Notes: generated by a model not told the origin, from the sequence alone. Shown: positions 9,003 through 18,326, counted from the first letter of the stretch. The stretch is 64,000 nt of DNA from Albimonas donghaensis (GCF_900106695.1 NZ_FNMZ01000008.1:118536-182535), one strand, 5' to 3'. A program made the numbers and translations.

Positions 9003-9476
9003 CTAGAACAGCAGCGTGGGAACGGGATAGGGTGCCATTTCGCTCAGCGCATAGGTGGTCAGCCCGGCGAAGGCGGCCGAGTAGCCGATCGCGACGGGGA
9101 TGTTCCGCTCGCCCAGCAGCAGCAGCGAGGCCAGCACGAACCCGAAGGCCGACAGGTCGAACCAGCCCCAGGCGAGCCCGGCGATGAAGGCGGCGAAGAG
9201 ACCGATGAAGGCGAGGGTGCGAAGATCTCCGGCCATCGGCGTGAAGGTCCCGGCGGCCCGCGCCTCGCGACCGGGATCGAGCGCGGCGCGGATGCCGATA
9301 TAGACGCAAAGCGCCAATGTCAGCGCCGCCCCCGGCGCGATCAGCATCAGGTTCTCAAGCTTGTCCGAAACGGTCCAGGCGTCTCGGAGAAACCAGAGGG
9401 TCCAGCCGGCGATGGCCAGAAGCAGCAGGGCATGCTCGATCAGCCGCCCACGGCGTGCGGCGGGATGGTTCGTCAT
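9003..9476 (-). CDS. tctB: Tripartite tricarboxylate transporter TctB-like subunit
   Basis: A small membrane protein of 157 residues with four hydrophobic helices, the usual TctB layout, lying between tctC and tctA. The start at 9476 (MTNHPAARRG) is chosen because upstream in-frame codons lie in the hairpin region. TctB proteins are poorly conserved, so the call rests on size, topology and gene order. Confidence 0.85.
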   Translation of the reverse strand: MTNHPAARRGRLIEHALLLLAIAGWTLWFLRDAWTVSDKLENLMLIAPGAALTLALCVYIGIRAALDPGREARAAGTFTPMAGDLRTLAFIGLFAAFIAGLAWGWFDLSAFGFVLASLLLLGERNIPVAIGYSAAFAGLTTYALSEMAPYPVPTLLF

Positions 9477-9519
9477 GGGTCGTATCCGATCCTGTTGCGG
9501 GAAACTCGCGGGTCGAGGC

Positions 9520-9550
9520 GGGGCGGCCGCGGGTCGTGGACGGCCGCCCC
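9520..9550 (-). terminator. Intercistronic hairpin between tctC and tctB
   Basis: A perfect 10-bp stem, GGGGCGGCCG at 9520-9529 paired with CGGCCGCCCC at 9541-9550 around an 11-nt loop, starts 10 nt after the tctC stop. No T-run follows. Position and strength resemble the hairpins after both dctP genes in this window. Confidence 0.6.
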
Positions 9551-9559
9551 CGTCGCGGC

Positions 9560-10555
9560 TCACTTGTCCTTCAGGTCCGCGTACTGCTTGAGCCCCTCGA
9601 AACCCTCGGTCGTGAGCTTCTGGCTCATCTCGGGCCCCATCCAGCGGCCGCCGACACGGTTCTCCTTCAGCCAGGCCTTGTAGTCCTCCCGCTCGAGCGT
9701 CGCCTTCAGGACCTCGACGAACCGCGCATAGCGGTCGGGATGCTCCTTCTTGAACGCGCTGTTGGCGATGACGGAGGTCGTGTATTCGCTGAACAGCGGC
9801 ATCTTCACGTCATACTTGGCCAGCGCGTCGTTGATCTTCGGGCCGTCCCAGTTGTCGATGTCGTCGGCCGTGACGACCGCGATCGAGCGGATCCGGTCGC
9901 GGATCGACTCCGATCCGTTGGCGGCGACGAAGGTGAAATCCACCTGCCCCCCGGCGATGGCGGTGCGCAGCGGCGCGCCGCCGTCATAGGTCACGATGCG
10001 GACGTTCTCGCGCGGGATGCCCAGCATGTCGAACATCAGGAGCATCTGCAGGTAGGAGGCCCCGCTGGACATGCCCGCGGCCGTCACCGCGCCCTTCCCC
10101 TCCTTGGCCTTTGCGATGAGGTCGTCGAAGTCCTTGAGGCGCCCGTCGGCCGGCACCGCGACGATGGGGAAGTCGGTCCACTGGGTGTTGATGACCGTGA
10201 AGTCGCTCCATTCGGCCGGCACATCCGTCTGCAGGATGACGTTGGCAAGGAACGGCGTCGCCTGCATCACCAGGAAATGGCTGCCGTCCGTCGGAAGCTG
10301 GGTGTAGTAGGCCACGCCCATCGCGCCTGCCCCGCCGGGCTGGTTCATGACCGTCACCGCGGCGCCGTCCAACTCCTTCTCCATGTGGTTGGCCAGCCCG
10401 CGCGCAAGCCGGTCGGCGCTGCCGCCGGTGTTGAACGGCACCACGAAGGTGATGCGGTCGCCCGAGCTCGGCCAGTCCTCTTCGGCGACGGTCGGGGCGG
10501 CGGCGAAAGCGGCCATCGCGAGGGCGGCGAGCGTCGTCAATCCGTAGCGTTTCAT
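9560..10555 (-). CDS. tctC: Tripartite tricarboxylate transporter solute-binding protein TctC (Bug family)
   Basis: A periplasmic binding protein of 331 residues. The signal peptide runs to about residue 24 (TVAEEDWPSSG). The mature part shows the Bug-family features: ITFVVPFNTGGSADRLAR near the start, MNQPGGAGAMGV around the ligand site, and GGQVDFTFV in the second lobe. It delivers a carboxylate to TctAB. It lies 78 bp after the lyase gene and is followed by a hairpin and tctB. Confidence 0.93.
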   Translation of the reverse strand: MKRYGLTTLAALAMAAFAAAPTVAEEDWPSSGDRITFVVPFNTGGSADRLARGLANHMEKELDGAAVTVMNQPGGAGAMGVAYYTQLPTDGSHFLVMQATPFLANVILQTDVPAEWSDFTVINTQWTDFPIVAVPADGRLKDFDDLIAKAKEGKGAVTAAGMSSGASYLQMLLMFDMLGIPRENVRIVTYDGGAPLRTAIAGGQVDFTFVAANGSESIRDRIRSIAVVTADDIDNWDGPKINDALAKYDVKMPLFSEYTTSVIANSAFKKEHPDRYARFVEVLKATLEREDYKAWLKENRVGGRWMGPEMSQKLTTEGFEGLKQYADLKDK

Positions 10556-10633
10556 GTCGTTCTCTCCCTGATGTCGTCGCTTCGAGGCGACTTTTGGTCT
10601 TTCACCCCGCCCGAGGGCGCGGCACGGCGCGGC

Positions 10634-11524
10634 CTAGTAGCCGGCGCGGGCGTCTTCGGAGATCTGGTAGCGCTCCTCCAGTTCCCGGACCTCGGGCATG
10701 CCCATCAGGTCGAAGAAGTCCGTGAACTTGGTCAGCTCGTTGGTCATGCCCTTGATCGAGCCTTCGGACTTCAGCCGCCGCAGCGCGCCCGTCGCAGCGG
10801 GGATCGCGGCCATCAGCATCAGGTTGGGATAGATCGCCAGCTTGAAGCCGAGCGCCTCGATCTCCTCAACCGAGAGGAACGGCGTCTTGCCGCTCATCGC
10901 CATGTTGAACAGACACGGCGCCGAAACTGCGCGCGGGATCGCTTCGAGCTGCTCCATCGAGGTCGGCGCCTCGACGAAGAGCACGTCGGCGCCCGCCTGC
11001 TCGTAGCGCTTCGCCCGGTCGAGCGCCTTGTCGAAGCCTTCCACGGCGATGGCGTCCGTGCGGGCGATGACGACGAAGTCGGGATCCTCGCGCGCGTCGC
11101 AGGCGGCGCGGATCTTCGCCGCCATGTCCTCGGCCGGGATCAGCGTCTTGCCGGCCATGTGGCCGCATCGCTTGGGCCAGCTCTGGTCCTCCATGTGCAA
11201 CGCGGCGACGCCGGCGCTTTCGTAGCACTGGACGGTCCGGCGCACGTTGAGCGGGCCGCCATAGCCGGTATCGGCGTCCGCGATCGTCGGCAGCCCGCTG
11301 GCGCCGGCGATGCGGCCGGCGTTGTCCGCCATCTCCGTCATCGTCATCAGCCCGACATCCGGCCAGCCGAGGCGGGTCGCCGCGGTGCCGGCGCCGGTCA
11401 TGTAGATGGCGCTGAAGCCTTCGCGGGCGACGATGCGGGCCATGACGCCATCGGCGACGCCGGGCGCCGTCAGGACCCCGGGAGCCTTGAGAAGGGCGCG
11501 GAGCTTTCCTGCGGATCTACCCAT
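10634..11524 (-). CDS. Isocitrate/methylisocitrate lyase family enzyme (first copy)
   Basis: A 296-residue TIM-barrel enzyme of the PEP mutase/isocitrate lyase superfamily. DADTGYG at residues 83-89 forms the metal site, and KRCGH at 118-122 carries the catalytic Cys120 that marks true lyases such as 2-methylisocitrate and 2,3-dimethylmalate lyase. Such enzymes cleave substituted malates or citrates to pyruvate or glyoxylate plus a second acid. It heads the lyase-tctCBA operon, preceded by a promoter-operator at 11805-11847. The true substrate is not evident; a paralog is encoded at 17439-18326. Confidence 0.85.
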   Translation of the reverse strand: MGRSAGKLRALLKAPGVLTAPGVADGVMARIVAREGFSAIYMTGAGTAATRLGWPDVGLMTMTEMADNAGRIAGASGLPTIADADTGYGGPLNVRRTVQCYESAGVAALHMEDQSWPKRCGHMAGKTLIPAEDMAAKIRAACDAREDPDFVVIARTDAIAVEGFDKALDRAKRYEQAGADVLFVEAPTSMEQLEAIPRAVSAPCLFNMAMSGKTPFLSVEEIEALGFKLAIYPNLMLMAAIPAATGALRRLKSEGSIKGMTNELTKFTDFFDLMGMPEVRELEERYQISEDARAGY

Positions 11525-11804
11525 GGGTCGTCCTTTCGTGAGCGGCCGCCGCGCGACCCTGGAGGTTCGGGAAAGTCATGGGGAACGGCGACGGGGCTAC
11601 CGAACGCTGCAGGCGCGCACCCCGCCCAAAAGCGCAGGTATTCCTGGGCCTGCGTTCGGCATGGGCGTCGTCTCCCCTCCCTGCCGGCCTCGATGCGGGC
11701 CGATCGCTTCGCCGACCGACCGCGCGTCTCGGGCCGACCGGACGTTTCGTGACCGGAGGCCGTTTCATCGGACCTTCCGATCCGCCGCAGGCGCGAACCG
11801 GCGG

Positions 11805-11847
11805 CTGGTTGTCATATAACTATGACAACCAGTTTACGCTATGTCAA
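11805..11847 (-). promoter_or_regulatory. Promoter with overlapping palindromic operator for lyase-tctCBA
   Basis: On the minus strand TTGACA (11847-11842) and CATAGT (11824-11819) are 17 bp apart. The -10 lies within a perfect inverted repeat with 12-bp arms, CTGGTTGTCATA at 11805-11816 and its complement at 11821-11832, separated by TAAC. A repressor there would block the promoter. The rest of the 11525-11984 gap shows no gene. The HutC-type regulator encoded just upstream is the obvious candidate; the same TGTCAT core recurs at 22584-22601. Confidence 0.68.
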
Positions 11848-11984
11848 ACCCTCCGAGCCGCAGCGTTGTCGAACGGCCGGATCGCGCCACGGGGGGAGTA
11901 GCGGGGGGGTGTGGGGGGGTGTCGGTGGGCGGATCGACAGCGGGCCGGTCGCTCGGGGCCGCGCCGGACATCGGGACCGAGCGG

Positions 11985-12788
11985 TCAGATGCGGGTCGAA
12001 TAGGCGACGGACCCGCTCTTCATGGTTCCGTGCTCGTCGTCGATGCTCCACGACATCGCGATCTCATAGCGCAAGGGACAGGTGCGCAGTTCGAGATACT
12101 CGACCGGCCGTTCGGGCGTCGACAGCAGCCGGCGGATGAAGGTCAGCGCCGAGCCCACATCCACGTCGAGCGCCTCCGCCGTCGCCGGATCCGCAAGGCA
12201 GGCGCCGATCGCCTGCGTGACGCGATCATACCGATTGCCCGTTTCGGTGAGCAGCGCATGGAGCGGGCGGGTTTCGAAGTCGCGGCGGGTGAAGCCGCCG
12301 GCGATATCGTTGGGCACCCAGGCCACGAAATGCGTCAGCGGCGCGCCCTCGCTGAAGCGCACGCGCACGACGCGCAGCACGTCCGCCCCCTCCGCGATCT
12401 TCAGCGCATCGGCCACCAGCGCCGGGGCGGCGACCCGGTCGAATTCGAGGACCTTCACCGGAAGCTCGCCGGCGCGCACGATCTCACCGCGCAGCGTGCC
12501 GATGGGCGCCCATCTGGGGCTTGGGGGCGGCGCCGCAGTCACGAAACTGCCGAGCCCCTTGCGGCTTTCCACGAGGTTTTCGGCGGCCAGGTCATGCAGG
12601 GCGCGGCGCACGGTGATGCGCGAGACGCCGAACATCTCGGACAGGGCCGCCTCGGTCGGCAGCGCGTCGCCGGGCGCATAACGCCCTGAGCGGATGCCAT
12701 CCAACAGGATCAGGAACACGCGCCGATGGCGCGTCGTGCCCAGATCCACGTTCCGCGTCGGACCAGTCCCCCGGGATTTGCCATCCAT
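11985..12788 (-). CDS. GntR family regulator, HutC/UTRA subfamily (first)
   Basis: A 267-residue repressor-type protein. The winged helix carries PTEAALSEMFGVSRITVRRA, followed by the linker GLGSFVT and a C-terminal UTRA ligand-binding domain. Start at 12788 (MDGKSRG) has GAGGGAG about 12 nt upstream; in-frame ATGs at 12812 and 12836 are alternatives. It lies upstream of the lyase-tctCBA operon on the same strand with the palindrome at 11805-11832 in between, so it probably controls that operon in response to the imported acid. Confidence 0.87.
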   Translation of the reverse strand: MDGKSRGTGPTRNVDLGTTRHRRVFLILLDGIRSGRYAPGDALPTEAALSEMFGVSRITVRRALHDLAAENLVESRKGLGSFVTAAPPPSPRWAPIGTLRGEIVRAGELPVKVLEFDRVAAPALVADALKIAEGADVLRVVRVRFSEGAPLTHFVAWVPNDIAGGFTRRDFETRPLHALLTETGNRYDRVTQAIGACLADPATAEALDVDVGSALTFIRRLLSTPERPVEYLELRTCPLRYEIAMSWSIDDEHGTMKSGSVAYSTRI

Positions 12789-13043
12789 CGGTGCAGCGAC
12801 TCCCTCGCTCATGGGCGCGCGTCGATCGCCCGCCAAGGTCGCGGAGGCCAGCGATCTCGTTCCGCCGGCTCGGAGGCGATCACGCCCGGACAGGTTCCGG
12901 AACGGGATATTTAGGCCATGCCGAACCTGCGGTCGATGGCGATGACGGCCTTCGCCGATCCCGGCGTCGCCAGCGGACGGCGATGAGCCCTGCGGACGCT
13001 CCCGACCGCCCGGGGGACGCCGGCCGTGGAGCGTGGAAGGTTT

Positions 13044-13766
13044 TCAGGGCGCGACCAACAGCTTTCCACGCTGGCCGAAGGACTCGATGATCCGCGCCAG
13101 CTCGCCTCCCCGCTTCATCTGCGCGATGAAGTCCGAGAGCAGACGCATCCCCTCGCCGCGTTCCCGGAACGTGCAGGCGGCCTGCTGGACCGCCATGAAG
13201 CGCCCGGGCAGAACGCGGGCGCCGGGAAGCCGACCGGCGTCGTGTTCGAGCCGCGTCCGAAGGCCCGCGAGGGCGTCCAGCTTCTCATCCGCGAAGCGGC
13301 GGAAGGAGGCCTCGAGCCCCTGCGCCGTCCGCAGTTCGGCATGGCTGAAATTCGCCATCAGCCACAGATGATAGGCCGAGCGGCTGGACGCGGAGATGGT
13401 CACGCCTGACGCGTCGAGCTCCGCGCAGGTCCTCGCCGGGGACTCGCCGGGGACGAGGAACGTGGCCTCGATCTCCACATAGGGTTCGGTGAAGGCGAGC
13501 ACGCCCGTCCGGGCCGGGTCGGCTCCAACGAACCCCACGTCCCATTGGCGCGCGGGGGCGCTGTCGACCAGTTCGCCCGGACTTGCGTATTCCACGAATT
13601 GCAGCGGCAGGCCGAGCCTGCGGGCAAGCGCGGCGCCCAGGGCGGGCGCCACGCCCTCGGGTCGACCTTCGGCGTCCCGGCCGCTGACGAGCAGGAAGTT
13701 CCCGGTGTTCAGGGCGACCCTGAGGACGCCCTCCGGCGCGAGATCGTCCACCGTCGCATCGGTCAT
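13044..13766 (-). CDS. Solute-binding protein family 3 domain, apparently without signal peptide
   Basis: A 240-residue protein with the type-II periplasmic-binding fold of the SBP_bac_3 family: LRVALNTGNFLL at the N-terminus, DVGFVGADPARTGVLAFTEPYVEIEATFLV in the middle, and a C-terminal MKRGGELARIIESFG helix. The start at 13766 has a strong GGAGGAAGG site. The first 25 residues (MTDATVDDLAPEG) are not a signal sequence, and no permease or ATPase is adjacent, so it may be a cytoplasmic ligand-binding protein or an orphan. The ligand is unknown. Confidence 0.72.
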   Translation of the reverse strand: MTDATVDDLAPEGVLRVALNTGNFLLVSGRDAEGRPEGVAPALGAALARRLGLPLQFVEYASPGELVDSAPARQWDVGFVGADPARTGVLAFTEPYVEIEATFLVPGESPARTCAELDASGVTISASSRSAYHLWLMANFSHAELRTAQGLEASFRRFADEKLDALAGLRTRLEHDAGRLPGARVLPGRFMAVQQAACTFRERGEGMRLLSDFIAQMKRGGELARIIESFGQRGKLLVAP

Positions 13767-14001
13767 GAGGGCCTTCCTCCAGCGTTCCAGGGGGTCGCGT
13801 CGCATCCCGTCTGCGGACGGATTCTCACGCCCTCGCAGCGGATCCCGGCGCCTGCCGCCCGGCCGGCTTCCCGTTTCTCCACCAGATCCGACACGGTGGA
13901 GAAGGATCGCCGAAGGCCATCGGCGGCATCTCCCCCCGTTTTCACCGCGTCATGCGCAGGCGCTTCGTCAACCGGCGCGCCTCGGCGACCGCGGCCGGGC
14001 G

Positions 14002-14841
14002 TCAGCGCAGTTCGAAGCCCATCGCCTTGAGCACTTCCACCAGCTTGTGGCGGCCGCTCATCGCCGCGATCCCGCCCATGCGCTTGATGACGCGCGCGGT
14101 CCAGGTCTCGTCACCCATGCCGTTGCGCCGTGAAAACGCGCTCATCGTGGCGTCGTAGCCGGCCCGGAGCGCGCGCTCGTTCGTGGAACCGTAGGTCTCG
14201 TGATGAAGCACGGCCGCCTGAGGCAGGCGGGGTTTGATGTTGTCGGCGGCGTCGGCGGAGGCGTGACCGACGCACAGTCCGAACACCGCGAACGCCCCGT
14301 CAGGCAAGCCGAGCAGCTCCTTCACCTTGATGGGGTCATTGCGCAGGGCGCCGATGTAAACGGTCGAAAGACCCAGGGATTCCGCCGCCGTCACCGCATT
14401 CTGCGCCGCCAGCGCCGCGTCGATCGCGGCCACCAGGAACGTTTCGAGGTAGGCGGTGACGGGCAGATCGGCCCGCTCCTCGGCGCCGAGCCTCCGGTGA
14501 CGGGAGAGGTCGGCGAGCCATACGAGAAACAGCGGGCACTGCTCGATATGCTTCTGATGGCTCGCAACCCCGGCAAGCGCCGCCTTGGCCGCGGGGTCCG
14601 TCACCGCCACCACGGACCAGGTCTGGAGACTGGAGCTCGTCGCAGCCGACTGCGCGGCGGCGACCAGGGTCTCGAGCGTGCCGTCCGGCAGCGGATCCGG
14701 CCGGAAGCCGCGGATGGACCGGTGCGAAAGGAGCAGATCGATATGGGCGTTCCAAGGACCGGCGGCCGGCGCCGCATCCGGACCGTAGCGACGCCCCAGA
14801 GCCTCGGTCTGCGACCCGTCGATCCGGTTTGTGGTGTTCAT
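14002..14841 (-). CDS. NADPH-dependent nitroreductase-family oxidoreductase (NfsA/FRase-like)
   Basis: A 279-residue FMN enzyme. LLSHRSIRGFRPDPLPDGTLE at the N-terminus is the FMN phosphate-binding motif, AATSSSLQTWSVVAVTD forms the isoalloxazine side, and the C-terminal extension (RALRAGYDATMSAFSRRN, WTARVIKRM) is typical of NfsA-type NADPH enzymes. Physiological substrates of this family are usually unknown; they reduce flavins, quinones or nitroaromatics. It stands alone between the binding protein and transposase debris, so context does not refine the role. Confidence 0.83.
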   Translation of the reverse strand: MNTTNRIDGSQTEALGRRYGPDAAPAAGPWNAHIDLLLSHRSIRGFRPDPLPDGTLETLVAAAQSAATSSSLQTWSVVAVTDPAAKAALAGVASHQKHIEQCPLFLVWLADLSRHRRLGAEERADLPVTAYLETFLVAAIDAALAAQNAVTAAESLGLSTVYIGALRNDPIKVKELLGLPDGAFAVFGLCVGHASADAADNIKPRLPQAAVLHHETYGSTNERALRAGYDATMSAFSRRNGMGDETWTARVIKRMGGIAAMSGRHKLVEVLKAMGFELR

Positions 14842-14951
14842 CGATGAGCTCCGCCTGACGCAGCCTCGAAACCTGTGTCCTTGGACAGGATCAGGTCCGC
14901 TTGCAGGGGCGGGCCGCTCGGCGCGAGGTTATCCGGGGCCGGGCCTCTTCG

Positions 14952-15080
14952 GCAAGCGTCGCCCTTGCGATCGCGGGAAAGCCATTTCCGAGCCGTCCCG
15001 GCGGAGACGCCGAGCCCCTCGACGACCTCACAGGCCGGGCTGCGCTCGGCGCGACGGGCGATGATCAAGGCCCGACCGCC
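14952..15080 (-). pseudogene. Transposase helix-turn-helix remnant (IS481-like)
   Basis: Within an open frame running 15326-14838, the segment RALIIARRAERSPACEVVEG, then LGVSAGTARKWLSRDRKGD, resembles the N-terminal HTH of IS481-type transposases (AxxxGVSxxTVRKWLxRxRxxG). The sequence before it (KPWEVVRPRLGKAVIAAPP) is not recognised. No catalytic DDE part is present. It fills the gap between the nitroreductase and leuD and probably marks an old insertion. Confidence 0.4.
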
Positions 15081-15322
15081 CACGCATTCGGGTGCGGCCT
15101 GTTCATTTGAGGCGATCCAGACTGGAGGCGCGGCGATCACGGCCTTTCCCAGCCGCGGACGAACAACCTCCCAGGGTTTCACCTTCAGCCTGCGCATCCC
15201 CTCATCAAGCGCCCCCGTCCACGAGAACACGCCCATAGGCAACGAGCGCCGGAGGCCGAAGACGGCTCGCGATCGCAAGCCTGCTCCCGCATGAGCTCCG
15301 AAGGGAGCCCACCACGGCTCGG

Positions 15323-15943
15323 TCACGCGGTCGGCAGGCGGTCGAGCCAGCCGACCTCCTGCGACTGGCGCGCCTCGAATGCGGCGATCTGCGCGGCATG
15401 GCTCAGGGTCAGGTCGATCACGTCGACCCCGCGCAGCAGGCAGTCCTTGCGGAAGCCGTCGATCTCGAAGCCATCCTCGACCCCGTCGGGCCCGGTCACG
15501 GTCTGGGATGGCAGATCGACGGACAGCTCCGCCCCGGGGGAGGCTTCGAGGGCGGCGAGCAGCGCCTCGACCCGCTCGGTCGGCAGACGCACCGGCAGGG
15601 CGCCGTTCTGAAAGCAGTTGTTGAGGAAGATGTCGCCGAAGCTCGGCGCGACGAAGGCGCGGAAACCGTTGTCGACCAGCGTGGTCACAGCCGATTCCCG
15701 CGAAGAGCCGCAGCCGAAGTTGCGCCCCGCGACCAGGATGCGGGCGTCCGCGTAGACCGGGCGGTTCATCGGAAAATCGGGGCGAAGCGTGCCGTCGCGG
15801 TCGAAGCGCAGGTCGTGGAAGCAGGCCTCGCGCTGCGCCTCCCGCCCGCGGGCGAGGTAGCGGGCGGGGATGATCTGGTCCGTGTCGACATTCGCGGCGT
15901 TGATCGGCATCGCCGGCGCGCGCAGGGTGGTGAAGGCGTCCAT
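15323..15943 (-). CDS. leuD: LeuD-type hydro-lyase small subunit
   Basis: A 206-residue swivel-domain subunit of the isopropylmalate isomerase/aconitase family. Hallmarks are NVDTDQIIPARYL, the substrate-loop AGRNFGCGSSRESAV and APSFGDIFLNNCFQNGALPV, then a C-terminal FRKDCLLRGVDVIDLTL. The start at 15943 lies 14 nt after the leuC stop. With LeuC it catalyses stereospecific dehydration/hydration of a substituted malate. Because it is the end of a catabolic import operon with a lyase and not next to leuA or leuB, it may act on 2-alkylmalate-type substrates such as dimethylmalate rather than in leucine synthesis. Confidence 0.88.
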   Translation of the reverse strand: MDAFTTLRAPAMPINAANVDTDQIIPARYLARGREAQREACFHDLRFDRDGTLRPDFPMNRPVYADARILVAGRNFGCGSSRESAVTTLVDNGFRAFVAPSFGDIFLNNCFQNGALPVRLPTERVEALLAALEASPGAELSVDLPSQTVTGPDGVEDGFEIDGFRKDCLLRGVDVIDLTLSHAAQIAAFEARQSQEVGWLDRLPTA

Positions 15944-15957
15944 GGTTATCCCCTCTA

Positions 15958-17352
15958 TCAGGCCAGCAGGCGGCGGACGTCGGTGAAGCGACCCTCGACC
16001 GCGGCGGCGGCGGCCATGGCGGGGCTGACCAGATGCGTGCGCACCCCCTGCCCCTGCCGTCCCTGGAAATTGCGGTTGGTGGTGGAGGCGATCCGCTCCC
16101 CCGGCCGGCCGGTGTCGCCGTTCATGCCCACGCACATCGAGCATCCGGGCTCGCGCCATTCGAACCCCGCCTCGCGGAACACGGCATCGAGCCCTTCAGC
16201 CTCGGCCTGGCGCTTCACAAGACCCGAGCCGGGGACGACCCAGGCCGGGCGCACGGTCTTGCGGCCCTTGGCGACGAGGGCAGCGGCGCGCAGATCCTCG
16301 ATCCGGGAGTTGGTGCACGAACCGATGAAAACCCGGTCGACCTCGATGGATTCGATGGCCTCGCCCGGCGTCAGGCCCATGTAGTCGAGCGTGCGCCGCA
16401 TGCCGTCGCCCGCGGCCTGATCGGCGGCGGCGGCAGGGTCGGGAATGCGGCCGTCGACGGGCAGCGCATCCTCGGGCGAGACGCCCCAGGTGACCATCGG
16501 GGCGAGCGCGGCGGCGTCCAGCGTCACCTCCCGGTCGAAGACGGCGCCCTCGTCGGTGACGAGCGCCCTCCAGTGCGCCTCGGCCTTCTCCAGATCGGCG
16601 CCCTGCGGCGCGTAGGGGCGGCCTCGGAGGTAGTCGATGGTGATCTCGTCCGGCGCGACCATGCCGGCGCGGGCGCCCGCCTCGATCGACATGTTGCAGA
16701 GCGTCAGGCGACCCTCGATGGTCAGCGCCCGCACCGCCTCGCCGGCGTATTCGATGACATGGCCCGTGGCCCCGCCGGCGCCGATGCGCGCGATGAGCGC
16801 GAGCGCCATGTCCTTGGCCACGACCCCTGCCGGGGCCCGTCCCTCGATGCGGATCCGCATGGATTTCGGGCGGCGTTGCCACAGGCATTGCGTCGCCATC
16901 ACATGCGCCACCTCGGACTGGCCGATGCCGAAGGCCAGCGCTCCCAGCGCCCCATGGGTGGAGGTGTGGCTGTCGCCGCAGACCATCGTGAGCCCCGGCT
17001 GGGTCACGCCCTGCTCCGGCCCCACCACATGCGCGATGCCCTGCCGCGCATCGCCCAGGTCGAACATGGTGAAGCCGTGGCGGGCGGCGTTGTCGGTCAT
17101 CTGCTCCAGCGCCCGCCGGCGCAGCGGCTCCAGCGGGCCCGCGCCGCCGGACGCGACGAAATGGTCAGGCGTGCCGAAGGACCGGTCGGGGCGGCGCAAC
17201 GGCAGGCCCCGTTCGTGCAGCAGCCCGAAGCAGCCGGCCGATCCGTCATGCATCAGGTGACGGTCGATGTAGAGCAGGGTGTAGCCGTCGTCGCGCTCCA
17301 CCACGGCGTGGCTCGCCCAGATGCGGTCGAAGAGGGTGCGAGGGGTCGTCAT
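15958..17352 (-). CDS. leuC: LeuC-type hydro-lyase large subunit
   Basis: A 464-residue iron-sulfur subunit. CGDSHTSTHGALGALAFGIG lies at about residues 125-144, and the [4Fe-4S] ligands are Cys346 (GSCTNSR), Cys404 and Cys407 (GCSMCVG); NRNFQGRQG near the C-terminus binds substrate. Length matches LeuC (about 466). The start at 17352 has GGGAGGCC upstream; the open frame extends 27 codons further without a good site. It sits between the second lyase gene and leuD. Family and cofactor are clear; assignment to leucine synthesis versus a catabolic dehydratase is open. Confidence 0.9.
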   Translation of the reverse strand: MTTPRTLFDRIWASHAVVERDDGYTLLYIDRHLMHDGSAGCFGLLHERGLPLRRPDRSFGTPDHFVASGGAGPLEPLRRRALEQMTDNAARHGFTMFDLGDARQGIAHVVGPEQGVTQPGLTMVCGDSHTSTHGALGALAFGIGQSEVAHVMATQCLWQRRPKSMRIRIEGRAPAGVVAKDMALALIARIGAGGATGHVIEYAGEAVRALTIEGRLTLCNMSIEAGARAGMVAPDEITIDYLRGRPYAPQGADLEKAEAHWRALVTDEGAVFDREVTLDAAALAPMVTWGVSPEDALPVDGRIPDPAAAADQAAGDGMRRTLDYMGLTPGEAIESIEVDRVFIGSCTNSRIEDLRAAALVAKGRKTVRPAWVVPGSGLVKRQAEAEGLDAVFREAGFEWREPGCSMCVGMNGDTGRPGERIASTTNRNFQGRQGQGVRTHLVSPAMAAAAAVEGRFTDVRRLLA

Positions 17353-17438
17353 CGGAGGCCTCCCGGAAGGCGCCTCGGGGCGCTCGTGGTCATTGGACCG
17401 AAGGCGGCGCGGGCCGCCCTCGGGGACGATCATGCGTT

Positions 17439-18326
17439 CTATTCGGCGGCGGCGCAGGACGACGGCGTCCCATCCGACGAGTCGCGATAGGCGGTGCGCC
17501 GCTCATCCCACTCGGCCGCGTCGAAGCGGGCGAAGAGCGCGCCGGGCGAAGAACGGTCGGGCGGAAAGCGATCCTCGCGCAGGTCGGAGAGCAGCGCGTC
17601 GCAGGTCTCCACGATCCCGCGCAGCAGCAAGCCCGGCACGATGGAGACGGCGAAGCCCATCTGACGGGCCTCGGCGATCGACACGTCCGGGCTCTTGCCG
17701 CCGCGCACCATGTTGAACAGGCACGGGCCCTTGATCAGGCGGGGGACGGCGGCGACTTCCTCCATGCTCTGCGGCGCTTCGACGAAAATCATGTCGGCCC
17801 CGGCGGCGAGCGCGAGGTTGCCCCGCGCGATGGCCTCATCCAGCCCCGCCGGTCCGCGGGCGTCGGTGCGCGCGATGATGGTGAAGTCGGGCGAGCGGCG
17901 CGCGGCGGCGGCGGCGCGGATCTTGGCGGCGAAGTCCTCGCGGCTCGCCAGCTCCTTGTCGTCGAGATGCCCGCATTTCTTGGGAAACGCCTGATCCTCG
18001 ATATGGATCGCGGCGACGCCGGCGCGCTCGAATTCCTGCACCGTGCGCCAGACGTTGAGCTCGTTGCCGTAGCCGGTGTCGGCGTCCGAGATCAGCGGCA
18101 GGTCCGAGGCGTGGACGATGCGCTGGGCGTTGGCCACCATCTCGGTCATCGTGATCAGCCCGTAATCGGGATAGCCGAGCGTCATCGAGGTGCCGGCCCC
18201 GGTCATGTAGACGGCCGGGAATCCCGCCGACGCCACCATACGGCCGGTGATGCCGTCGAAGGCGCCCGGGGCGACGACCATTTCGCCCGTTTTCAGAAGC
18301 GTGCGCAGGGAAGCTGCGTGGGTCAT
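17439..18326 (-). CDS. Isocitrate/methylisocitrate lyase family enzyme (second copy)
   Basis: A 295-residue paralog of the enzyme at 10634-11524. DADTGYG is at residues 81-87 and KKCGH at 116-120 with catalytic Cys118, so lyase chemistry is expected. It is 4 nt after the HutC-type regulator and 86 nt before leuC. The order dehydratase-type LeuCD plus KxCGH lyase parallels aconitase/PrpB in the methylcitrate cycle and the dimethylmalate dehydratase/lyase pair of nicotinate fermentation. The C-terminus is longer and more divergent than in the first copy. Confidence 0.85.
   Translation of the reverse strand: MTHAASLRTLLKTGEMVVAPGAFDGITGRMVASAGFPAVYMTGAGTSMTLGYPDYGLITMTEMVANAQRIVHASDLPLISDADTGYGNELNVWRTVQEFERAGVAAIHIEDQAFPKKCGHLDDKELASREDFAAKIRAAAAARRSPDFTIIARTDARGPAGLDEAIARGNLALAAGADMIFVEAPQSMEEVAAVPRLIKGPCLFNMVRGGKSPDVSIAEARQMGFAVSIVPGLLLRGIVETCDALLSDLREDRFPPDRSSPGALFARFDAAEWDERRTAYRDSSDGTPSSCAAAE

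Noticed and set aside
15084..15326. First half of the minus-strand ORF before the transposase HTH remnant (KPWEVVRPRLGKAVIAAPP)
   Set aside because: Possibly coding once, but no family is recognised and it runs straight into unrelated transposase-like sequence.
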